Source of the DNA: Cymodocea nodosa
Taxonomy: Eukaryota > Streptophyta > Magnoliopsida > Alismatales > Cymodoceaceae
Assembly: GCA_036874045.1 (NCBI GenBank)
Contig: CM072345.1
Location: forward strand, 2,629,501-2,693,500
DNA length: 64,000 nt
Reading direction: 5' to 3'
Shown here: piece after piece, positions 21,876-32,511 of the stretch
Numbering within the stretch: position 1 is the first letter of the stretch
Layout of the letters: each line of letters starts with the position of its first letter
Position numbers and translations under genes: made by a program
Notes under the pieces: generated by a model
What the model was told of the DNA's origin: nothing
The model's input: the letters and a program-made list of their open reading frames with translations, nothing else
The model's database searches: none

Positions 21876-23611
21876 TGAAAGGATCGAATGGCACACTAGA
21901 GGGTGGGTGAATAGTGTCCTAATAAAGTTTATTTTGCTTTTTAAAAAAAATCAGAAGTTGTTGACACTAATGAACCCTGATTAATTGATTTTAGAATTAA
22001 AACTAGTAATGCAAAAGTAAGGAACACAAAGAGATTTATAGTGGTTCCCCAAACTAGGTAGTCCACTCCTCAAGGCCACAACCTTGAGTATTCCACTAAG
22101 TGCTTTTAAGGCTAAGCACAAACCTTAAACAAATTGCTTTTGCAGGCTAAGCAATAACCTTACAAATGTTTTTAAAGGCTAAAATAAAACCTCACACAAA
22201 GCACCAACTTTGTGTACTCAAGACCCCAATCTTGAGCAAGTGAAGTATCACACTTCACTCTCTTCACCAAGGCCCCGACCTTGTGAATGTATACTCACAA
22301 CACCCTTGTGAGTTAAGGTTTTAACACAAAAAGGACAACAGTTTAAAACCAGGAGTCACAGACTCAAAATGAACACGACACACAAGACTAGATCAACTCC
22401 AATGAAGAGTTGACATAGAAGCTCTAAGGAGAATTCTTGATTGATCTACAACTGTTGATCTTCTGGACTTTGTTGCAAATGAATCTTCAAAGTGTTTGTA
22501 GAATTACTGAGCAAACAATTTCTCCTTTCGAGTGTTGAAAAATTCTATGTGTGTCTCTTTCAATTTTCTACAAAATCCTTTTTCTATTTTTCCTTTGAGA
22601 TTTACATAAGTGAAAAGAATTCTGAAATGGTTAGATGCCTTATGCAGGAATTCATTTCCGGCAACCTTCAGTCATAATAAAGTTAAGATCTTCAATCAAA
22701 AGATATCTTGCCACAAAGATTAGTCAATTAATAATAGTTGCATTTTTTGTAAAAATAAAATATTTGGAGGCTTTCAGAAAATCGAAGACTTAGAAAGATA
22801 ACCTGCTAAAACTCGAAAACATTTCGGATAGATAGAACTAACATTCTGAAAGACCACTTAAGTCATGTATTAAAATTGAAACACGTGTCCTTCTAAAACA
22901 ATGTTATAAAATATTAAAAATAAACTATCCGATAGAGTGGATATGTTTCAGATACTTATAAAGATAACTCTTTGATCCTTAAGTCATTTCGGATAGTTAC
23001 ACAGGTAACCTTCCGAAAAGTCACTTAAGTCAGAAAATAATAGAAAACTCAACTATTCGAAGCTTAAAACTGTTTTCGGATACTTACTGAAGATAACTCT
23101 CTGATTCTTAAGAGTTTTCAGATAGTTACATCGTAACCTTCCAAAAAGTCACTTAAGTTAAGCGATGAGAGACTGACACGTGTCCTTCAAAAGAAAGTAA
23201 CCGAAAATATATTAAATCAGAGAAACAATTAACTCTTTGGAATAAAAACCTTAACTATCTGAAACCAAGGGATTTCAAAGACTTACCAGAAAAATCATAT
23301 CTGGATATAAAAAGACTTAACTCACCGAAGATAAATACTTTTCCGATAGTTACTGATATAACCTTCCGAAAAGCCAAGAGAGAGAGACATAACCATCCGA
23401 TTTGTCCTGTTTTGTTCGGAGGCTTATAAAATAACTCTCCGATTAATACACTATAGACAAAATAACCTACTGAAATCTAATTTAAAAGACTTTAAGTACA
23501 TAGCAGTTAGCCAAAATTCATTTGAGTAAAAAGACATCTAAAATATGGCAAAAATAATTAAACCACATGTTTTTCATCATCAAAATTAACTAATAAATAA
23601 ATGAACTAATA
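21876..23611 (-). mobile_element. S3 3' LTR
   Basis: On the plus strand it reads TGAAAGGATCG ... ACTAATA, so the element LTR starts TATTAGTTC (first TG decayed) and ends CGATCCTTTCA. A polypurine tract adjoins at 23612. 22030-22330 holds imperfect repeats around AAGGCTAAGCACAAACC and CAAGGCCCCGACC. 22800-23470 is packed with ATTTCGGATAGTTA, CTTCCGAAAAGTCACTTAAGT and ACACGTGTCCTTC. A clear family difference from S1 and S2 lies in the termini. Confidence 0.75.
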
Positions 23612-23625
23612 ATCTCCCCATTTTT
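23612..23625 (-). other. S3 polypurine tract
   Basis: Minus strand CAAAAATGGGGAGAT directly precedes the LTR start. One G of the usual G5 is changed. Confidence 0.7.
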
Positions 23626-23801
23626 GATGATGACAAAACTATAAATAGATATATTCTCTCCCTTTGTTAGAATTAAAAAGTGGAGACAATTAATTGAAGG
23701 ATACTTAGAGATAAATACAATGTAATTTCATTGATTGAAGAGTAAGAACAATAGGGATACATAAAAAAAATGAAAATTACATCAAAGAAAAAATAAACAA
23801 A

Positions 23802-25979
23802 TTAAGGTGTAGTTGACTTTTTCTTTGACAATTCTTGAATTAAGTTATCCCTCTCCCTTAGAAGTTGTTCTAAATGAGCCACTTGATCCAAAAGCATCTG
23901 ATTATGCTGAAGTAGAAGCTCATTCTATTTTAGGAGGGTCTCAAAACTGTCAACTGCTGAAAATGAAGTTGTTGGAGCTGGAGGAGGTGCTGCTGGAGCT
24001 GGAGTTTCTACAGAAGGAGGTACTGCAAGAGGTGGATGTTCTATAGAAGGAGAAGCTGAATTCTGAGTTGCAGATGATTGAAAATGAGAGGGCTACTCAA
24101 TCGGATCAGAAGATGACATTCTTTGAAGATCCTTAAGTTGTAATACTCTTCTTTTAATGGATTTCAAAGGCTTGCTTGAAAAATCAATGTATCTGGCCAT
24201 CAGATGATAAATAAAATCCTCATAGTATAGAAAACATTGCAGATGAGAAATCTGAGCAATAATAACTTTTGCCTAGTTAACCTTGATACCAGCCATCACA
24301 GCATAAGTGGTTTGGTAGACTTTCCTTTCCAATTCATCTATATGACCAATCTTCTGAAATACAGAGGTAGACAGAATTGTAGCAATCATTCAGGCCAAAC
24401 CATTTAGATCTATAGTCTTAACTAACTTGAATTTTCTATCAGGAGTTTTTCCAATCAATTTATTCATCTTGGATTCCTACCACCCAAGCTTTGATAGAGA
24501 AAGAGCAATATTTATACCAATAGATGGTATTCTAAACAAATTCTCCAAAAAATCTCCATAAATCCTTATTGTTTGATTTTGTAGGTGCAGGAGACAAAAA
24601 TGAGGAAATATCTTAAGGTTTGAGTACAAAAAGGGGAATTAGGTCTTCAAAAACAGATAACCCTAAGGGGGAAGAAATAAGACCTAAAAGTCATTGATGA
24701 ATTAGCAGATTATGAATTGAATCCATTCCTTTAAAATTTATAGGTCTGCTGTAAATGATCTTATGCCTTGATATTTATTGAAAAAGAGATCCCTAGCTGC
24801 AGAAGATCTGAAATAATATACATCTGTAGGGATGTTTGAGGAAAAATTGACTTCAACCTTTGGATCTTCATCTACTGGAGGGTTTGCAGAAGGAGAAGGA
24901 GATTGAGGAGCAGAGACAAAACCTAAATCTTCATACAATCCTTGTATCACCATTTGAGTGTGAGGAGAAGGAATTGGATGAGATTCTACATTAGATGAAG
25001 GAGAAGGAGGTGTGAGTTCTTCTCTATGTACAAGTAGAGATTGGGCAAAACTCGAATGAGAAGAAAGAGTTTTCTTTCTTCTCCTAGAGTAAGTGAATGA
25101 AGTAGATGGAAGGGGAGAGGAGACAACTGTAGGCAAAATTGGACTAGCTGAGGAGATCAAATGAGAAGGACCAAGAGCAATTTGGTGTAGAATTCCAATA
25201 CATAACTCAGGAATTGGAGGATATGAACATCCAGCCACATGCCTGAAATCAATTCCTTTCTAGGGCAAAAAGAATTCAGGTTCAACCACTGATTTCTTCT
25301 TCTCTACCATATCAGAAAAATCATGAAGACAAGTAGGCTCTATAGGCTCTTGAATTTTAATTCCTGGTTGCTCACTGAGTTTATGCAATAATGCTTGATT
25401 TCTCCTCCTGACTAGAGTATCTTGTAGATGTAGGGCCATATGCAATGCTTGTTTCTCAGATGCCCTAGTATCCTTAGAAGTATTTAAAAATTGGCTAACA
25501 TAAGCCTTATAAACAGATTTAAATTGAGGTTCTAAGGAGGTCACTTTGATAGTAAATATGTCTTCATCATCCGAAGAAGAATCCTTAGAAACCCTAGTAT
25601 CAAAACCATCTGTTTTACTACTCTATGAAGCACAAGTAGAAGTGGTCTTCTATTTCTTATGACCAGTAGAAGGTTTAGTGTATTTTCTTGAGGAAGGCTT
25701 CTTGGTTTTTAATTGTTTTCCACTATTAACAATGGTGGTAATAGGATGAAATTTACGAAGAATAGACAATTGTTTCTCCAAACATAATAAATGAGTGACA
25801 ATTTTTGAGGTTCCATATACTAACTCAATATCAATGACCTCTTCTTCGGTAGAAATAATGAGTTGAGCTTTTACAGGAGAAAGATCTTCCATACTTGTTT
25901 GGAGATCTTGTTCCATTCTTTGAATCCGTTGTTCTTGCTCTTGCCGAGAAAGGGCAGAAAAACGTCTAGATGAAGCCAT
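23802..25979 (-). pseudogene. S3 envelope-like ORF
   Basis: From ATG at 25979: MASSRRFSALSRQEQEQRI, then a charged region, a Ser/Pro-rich middle (about 25240-24880), RDLFFNKYQGIRSF (homologous to NKYQEIRG of G1), and KLIGKTPDRKFKL. The conserved block IATILSTSVFQKIGH, AGIKVN, FLYYEDFIYHL, LQLKDLQRM follows. The C-terminus is Pro/Ala-rich (APAAPPPAPT) and ends in a leucine-heptad coiled coil (LLLDQVAHLEQLLRERDNL) before TAA at 23802. Several stops and at least one frameshift lie between 24740 and 24460. This is the most complete example of the overall plan: basic head, domain, Pro-rich linker, coiled coil. Confidence 0.7.
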
Positions 25980-27536
25980 AAAAGAGAAGACGTGAAAAAG
26001 GGATGAAGCAGACGAAGGATTTGAGAATCGAAAGGTTGAGACAAAGTGAGAAGATAACCCTCCGAAAGCATATAAAAATCAAAAAGTTCTAGAGATCGGT
26101 GAGTTAGAGGCCTAACTTACCGAAAAAAAGAATTTTTGGATGGTTACAGGATAACTGTCCAAAAAAGAGGTGCAAAGGCTAAAAGATAGTAACTTGCCGA
26201 AACACAGGAATTTTTGGATAGTTACTGACTGAACTGTCCGAAAACCTACAAAAATCGTATGCGTAACTCTCTAAAAACTTTCAGCACCTAACTAGTTAAA
26301 GAAAATAACTCCCCCTAAAGATATGTTGACTAAGAAGGAAAGAGATGTTAAAATTGAGAAAATCAGACATATGAAAAAGAATAAACTCCCCCTGAATATA
26401 TGAATAAAAGAAATCAGCAAAAAAAAAAAAAAAAACTTTTTGTTGAGGTATTTGTATTGTTATAATGTTTTTATTTTATATATATATATTTTTTGTTTTT
26501 ATTTTATATCGATATAAATATTTATATAAGTAGGTCTTTACGAAGAAATTATTTATTTATTTATTTAAATTTTAATGGTGTGAGAATTACTAAAATATTC
26601 AAGACTCCACATTAAGATAAAGAACACATTTCACTTAGGATAAGAACTTGATCCTATGATTCACCTTATTAACCTTAAAAAAATCAGTTTTCATAAACTT
26701 CAGTGCTATAACTTAATGGTTTTAGAATAGAAAAATTCAGAATTATTTAATATGTTCTCTCCGGCTAGTTTGAAATTTCCATGAAGCAACTCCAAGGTAT
26801 ATTTTCCCTTAACAATGTCTGTTATGTAATTAACTAAGAAGAAAGGAAGATCTTTGAGAATTATGAAACTATCAGTACTGTATGGCCAATAATCAGATTT
26901 TTTTTTTGGGTAAATTGGTGTTGGTTGCTCTTTGCAACAAACATTCCATTTTTTTTTTTTTTTTTCAACAATGGCAATCATTTTGACAGTACTAAAAAAT
27001 GGTAAGTGTAGAAAGTTAAAAGCATTTAGATAAGGTCAAGTTAAATATCTTGAGTCTTATTGCTTCCAGCCACTTTTCCTTATTTTTCACCCTCACATAT
27101 TAAAAACCTCTAAATTTTCTAATCATGAACCATTCAAACTAGCAAATAGGAATACAATCCCTGAATTAATTAAGGTAACTTGGCTATTTTTCGGATTTAG
27201 ATCCCCATTCTAAGTGTCATGTGGACATTATTCTATTTGTGGAGCAGAAACCTTCAATAATGTTGTGAGTTATTTTGAGTTGATTTTAATATAGATGTAT
27301 GAAATCATTGCAATTTATAAACTTAGTAGAAAATCCCATGAAGAGTGTTTATTGTTTTGTTTTTGTTTTAAAGTTTGAAGAATAATAATTTGTAAATATT
27401 CTCAAGAAATAACTCAAAATAAGAATTAGATAGAAATACATTATCAAAATAACTCAATATAATTAAAACAGATAATAGAAAATAAGATGGTGAAGTAAAT
27501 ATAAAAGAAATAGAAGATAAAAGATAGTAGGTAAAG
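25980..27536 (-). other. S3 spacer between RNase H and envelope-like ORF
   Basis: 26040-26290 repeats TTTTTGGATAGTTAC and AACTGTCCGAAAA, placed like the motif arrays upstream of the other envelope-like ORFs. CTCCCCCT words (26310, 26390) give polypurine-like tracts on the minus strand. 26415-26590 is simple AT-rich sequence. 26590-27536 holds nothing I recognise; a 91-codon frame at 26706-26981 has no family features. Confidence 0.45.
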
Positions 27537-30500
27537 CTAAAAATCATTTAGGTAGCATATTCCTAAATCTCTTCTCAATTTGATAAACTGTTTTTCTTCA
27601 AGAGGCTTTGTAAAAATATCTGCCACTGCTCATGAGTAGAAACAAAATTCAGCTCAATGTTATCCTTCATAACATTATCTCTCAAAAAATGGTGTCTTAT
27701 CTCAATATGTTTTGCCTGAGAGTGCAACACAAGGTTCTTTGAAAAACTTATTGCACTATTACTGTCACAATTAATAGGTGTTTTTCCATATGTAATTCCA
27801 TAATCTTTCATAGTTTGTTTCATCCAAAGAATTTGTGCACAACATAGAACAACAACAACATATTCAGCTTCAGTAGTTGATAGGGCAACACAATTCTACT
27901 TCTTACTGAACTAGGAAATTAATGAACTGCCAAACAGTTGGCAAGTTCCACTAGTACTCTTTCTATCAGATTTGCATCTAGCATAATCAGCATCACTGTA
28001 TCCAATTAGATCCAAACTGCTATCTTTGAAATACATTAAACCAAAATTTGAAGTTCCTTGTAGGTATTTCATTATCCTTTTAACTACAGATAGATGAGAT
28101 TCTTTTAGTTGAGCTTGAAAATGAGCACAGCCACAAACACTGAACATGATATCAGGTCTAGAAGTAGTTAAATAAAGAAGAGAACCTATCATTCTTCTAT
28201 ATTTAGTAATATCAATAGTTGGTCCAGATTCATCTTTATCCAATTTAATTGATGAACTCATAGGAGTGCCTGAGGATTTACAGTTACTCATTCCAAATTT
28301 TTCTCAAAGTTGCTTTGTATATTTATCTTGATATACAAAAATTCCTTTTTCAACTTGTTTAATCTGCAATCCTAGAAAGAATGTCAACTCACCCATAAGA
28401 CTCATCTCAAACTGATTTTTCATCTGATCTACAAACTTATTACTTAAATTCTCATTAGTTGCTCCAAAAATGATATCATCTACATAAATCTTAACAACTA
28501 ACAATCCTAAATGATTTTTCTTAAAAAATAAGTTATTGTCAACATTACCAATATAAAAACCATTATCTAACAGAAAGGATTTCAGCCTATCATACCAAGC
28601 TCTCAAAGCTTGTTTGAAACCATACAAGGCCTTCTTCAGTTTGAAAACATGCTTAGGAAAATCAGCATCAGCAAAACTAGGTGGTTGCCTAACATAAACT
28701 TCTTCTTTAATGAAACCATTTAAAAATGCACTTTTAACATCCAATTGATATAGTTTAAAATTCATATGAGCAACAAAAGCTAGAAAAATTCTAATAGATT
28801 CTAATCTAGCTACAGGTGCAAAGGTTTCTTCAAAATCTATTCCCTCCTATTGGTTATACCCTTGGGCTACTAATCTAGCCTTATTTCTAATTACCTGTCC
28901 TGACTCATTAGATTTATTCTTAAATATCCATTTAGTGCCAATAATTGAATGATCTAGAGGTTTAGGAACTAAGTCCCAAACTTCATTTCTTCTAAATTGA
29001 TTAAGTTCTTCCTACATGGCACTAATCCAAAATTCATCATTTAATGCCTTATCAATGTTTTTAGGTACTATTACAGATAGAAATGCATAACACCTAGAAA
29101 CATTAATCCAAGATCTTGTTTGCACACCTTTAGAAATATCACCAATAATAAACTCCTTAGGGTGTTGAGGCAAAAATTTATGAGTCAAAGGATTATCATT
29201 TCTTTCTTGACCTATGGTACTCGATTCTCCAATATTTGATTCATCACATTCATAATCTGAAGTATCAATAATTTCTTTTGAAGTATTACTTGGCTCTTCA
29301 TCAAAATTTACATGCATAGATTCTTCAACAACCAAAGAAATTTTGTTATAAATTCTATATGCTTTACTTCTTGAAGAATATCCCAAAAATATACCTTCAT
29401 CAGATTTTGCTTCAAATTTATCTTTATTCTCCTTTGTATTTAGAATAAAACATTTAGATCTAAAAGCTTTAAAATAATGTACTTTAGGAATTCTTCCCAT
29501 CCATATAGCTCAAAAGGAGTCTTATTCATGTCTCTTCTTACTCTATTTAAAATATAACATGCAGTACTAACTGCCTCAGCCCAAAAATAATAAGCAACCT
29601 TGTTTTCATTCAGCATAGTTCTAGCCATTTCTTGAAGAGATCTATTCTTTCTCTCTACAACTCCATTCTAAGAAGGGGCTCTAAGAAAGGCAAATCTATG
29701 TTCTATTCCTAGATCTTGGCAAAGTTTTTCCATATTTTCATTTTCAAATTCCCCTCCATGGTCACTCTTAATTTTCTGAACTTTCAATTGCTTTTCATTT
29801 TGAATCATATTCAGAAAAATTTTAAACTCCTCAAATACTTCACTCTTATGTCTTAGAAATATTACCCAAGTATATCTTGAAAAATCATCAACTAGAATAA
29901 ATACATATTTCTTTCCACCTAAACTTTCTATTCTAGTAGGGCCAAATAAATCCATGTGAATTAATTCCAAAATTCTTCTAGATATAATTTGCTTTCCTGA
30001 TTTAAAAGAACTGTTCTTCTGTTTTCCCAATTCACATGCATCACAGATTTTATCCTTTTTAAATTTCAAAATGCGTAAACCATCTACTAGGTTCTTCTTA
30101 GCTAACTTATCTAGCTGCTTCATATGAATATGACCTAGTCTACGATGCCATAACCATGTATTGTCTAAATTATTAGCAATTAAACAAGAATCAGTTAAAG
30201 AAACATCATCAGGTAAATTTAGAAAACATACATCATTTCTTCTATGAGCAGTAAATTTAACTTCATTAGAGTTTTCATCAATAACAAGGCATTTCTTAGA
30301 TTTAAACAAAACCATATAACCTTTATCTTCTAACTGAGTAATACTAATTAAATTATGCTCTAAATTTTCAACTAGTAAGACATTATCTATAACCATTTTA
30401 TCATTTACATAGACAAATCTGATACCAATAATCTTACCTTTTTGATCATTGCCAAATCTGACATTTCCTCCATCGACCTTCTTTAGGTCTTTTAGGACAT

Positions 30501-30556
30501 ATTTATCTCCGATCATATGCTTTGAAGCACCACTGTCCATCACCCATTGGGATCTT
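27537..30556 (-). pseudogene. S3 pol: protease, integrase, reverse transcriptase, RNase H
   Basis: Protease: VMDSGASKHMIG, catalytic DSG. Integrase: HHCC finger WHRRLGHIHM ... CDACELGK; first Asp in HMDLFGPT, second in SDHGGEFEN; a stop follows RAPS near 29668, and the third acid lies in the decayed stretch to about 29640. AYRIYNKI and the RT with [22 protein letters not shown] and [10 protein letters not shown] follow; YVDD is intact. RNase H: PDIMFSVCGCAH, CDSNSAISFSK, QAKHIEIRHHF, ending LGICYLNDF at 27537 after a late frameshift. Closely related to the S1 and S2 pol sequences. Confidence 0.9.
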
Positions 30557-31225
30557 TTAGTTTTGACCTACAAGGACAGTCATAATCACATCCTTTGGTA
30601 CCCATATTTTCTTGGTTCCATTTTTGTTAGTGGAAAAGATTTGAAATCTATTCTTTTTTGATATCCATGTATTATTTTGATTAATAGAATTTCTTTTTAA
30701 TACATAGATAACTTTTTCTTTATTAATTATTTTCAAATAGCCATTTCCATAATCTATTTTATAGCTGTTTGAAAAGTTAACAAAAGCATATGTTTTAGGT
30801 GGTTCATAGTTAAAACCTATACCAATTCTATGACCAAAGACTTTATAACTATTAATAATATTAGTCAGTTTCTTATCTCCTTTGATAAAAGCTCCTAGTT
30901 TAAATTTTAGTCTACCAATTTCTTGTTCTAATTTTTCTATATCGGAATTAGAACTAGATTTTTCTACACATTGATTTTTAAATTTTTCATTCAATTTTTT
31001 AGTTTCATCTTGCAGCCTTTTGTTTTCTAAGAATTTATCCTTCAGATCTTTAATAAGTTCTGAATTATATTTTTCATGTTCAGAAATTTTATCATACATA
31101 TCAAAACTATTAGCAACAAATTTATTCTTCTTTAATGTAGAATTTTTAGTTTTTAATGTAGTAATTTCTTTTCTAACTTAGCAGCAATTTTATTACTATT
31201 CGATAATTTCCTTTTTAAGAATCTG
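30557..31225 (-). pseudogene. S3 gag, C-terminal coiled-coil part
   Basis: A Lys/Glu/Asn-rich coiled coil (SELIKDLKDKFLENKRL, IEKLEQEIGRLKFKL) is followed by HRIGIGFNYEPPKTY and a basic tail (KNGTKKIWVPK), matching the layout of the S1 gag tail. The N-terminal gag domain and zinc knuckle are missing because the sequence switches to the C1 LTR at 31226. Confidence 0.75.
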
Positions 31226-32149
31226 AGCAAAAAGCTATCTGATTCTGTTGTCTGTTGCTTGTATATATACTATTATGTGTAATGATCATATTTTCTTCCA
31301 ACGGATGTATTCTGCTGTACTTGGTAAGATTTCAGACCCAAATTTGGTAAGTTACCGTTTAAGGAGGTATTTCAAGATACCCTTCTGATTTTTTGGGTTT
31401 TTCAGAGGTTTAACAATGTAACTCTCCGAAGAATACCTGTAACTTACTAAAAAGTCACTTAAGTTTCTTTGCCATGTAGGATTTCAAGTTATACACCTGA
31501 AGTGTCATAAAATCAGATACTTGTAACTGTAACTCACCGAAGTATTCGAATAGTTAGCTACAGTAACCCTTCGATTTCCTTCTTTTAAGTTTCCAATTGC
31601 TTTCTCATTTCAGCACATGCATAATAGAATAATTTAAGTTTTGGATGGTTATAACTGTAACTCACCGAAACTCTTCAACTTTTCAGAAAGTTAGCTACAG
31701 TAACTTTCCGATTCTTCTTTTAAGCTTCTATCTAGATTTCTACATGTGGGAAATTCAATGACTTAAGTTTTGGATAGTTAGCCTTCCTAACTTTCCGATT
31801 TTCCTTGAGCTTTTGGATAGTTAGCACCTTAACTTTCCGATCATTCAACCAACTATCTTTAAAACTTTCCGAAGATTTTGTAATTTCGAATTGTTACTCT
31901 TCTAACTGTCCAATGGTGATTCTACTGCTTAAGGCTTAATTCATCAAATACTTAGGCCTGGTAACTTACTGAAATTCTCTCATCTGGATAGTTAAGCTTG
32001 GTAACCTTTTGAAATCTTTTTTATCACTTGCCACAAACTTTAAACTGTTTGTATCATCTTCTACTCTTTTCCTGAACTGTTATTCTTGAGAAATACACTT
32101 TGATTCCTCACATTGATTTTTGCATTATCAAAATCTAAAGGTCCTTTCA
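31226..32149 (-). mobile_element. C1 3' LTR, U3 only
   Basis: Starts TGAAAGGACC next to the polypurine tract and matches the 5' LTR down to the TATA region (31259-31270). It stops at GAGCAAAAAGC, about 33 bases past the TATA box, so R and U5 are gone. Confidence 0.85.
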
Positions 32150-32511
32150 ATCTCCCCCTTTTGATAATGGCAAAAACCTTACAATATATTACATGTATTT
32201 CTCTCGCTATATATCTATACAGATAATCACACAAAGAAGAAATAGAATACAAAATTTTGAAATTGAAAAGCTCCCCCTATTTTTCTGAGGTTACTCCCCT
32301 TGAGTTTACTCCCCCTACTTTACTACAGCCTGCTAACAAGATATGGTTTTCCTCCCCCTTTTTGCCATTTGTCAAAAGGAGTGAGAAGTAAGATACTAAC
32401 TTTGTTGAGCAATTATAACTAATTGCCCTGAAAAAGTGGCTAAGTTGCTGCAAAGGAAAGATGTTAGTAGGACAAGCTCCTAGTTGTGAGCTTGAGTTGA
32501 GAGGTATTGAA
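32150..32511 (-). other. C1 polypurine tract and 3' spacer
   Basis: Minus strand AAAAGGGGGAGAT at 32150-32162 directly precedes the LTR. Further G-rich purine words occur at about 32271, 32305 and 32352. No coding signal. Confidence 0.75.

Larger units (their letters stand above)
21876..31225 (-). mobile_element. Sirevirus-like copia element S3, 5' truncated
   Basis: Read on the minus strand: end of gag (31225-30557), protease-integrase-RT-RNase H (to 27537), spacer, envelope-like ORF (25979-23802), polypurine tract, 3' LTR. The 5' LTR, primer site and most of gag are missing at the 31225 junction with C1. CTAAT at 21871-21875 is the possible left target duplication. Confidence 0.75.

Noticed and set aside
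26706-26981. 91-codon frame in the S3 spacer
   Set aside because: Lys-run and low-complexity start, no motif, no conserved counterpart in S1 or S2.
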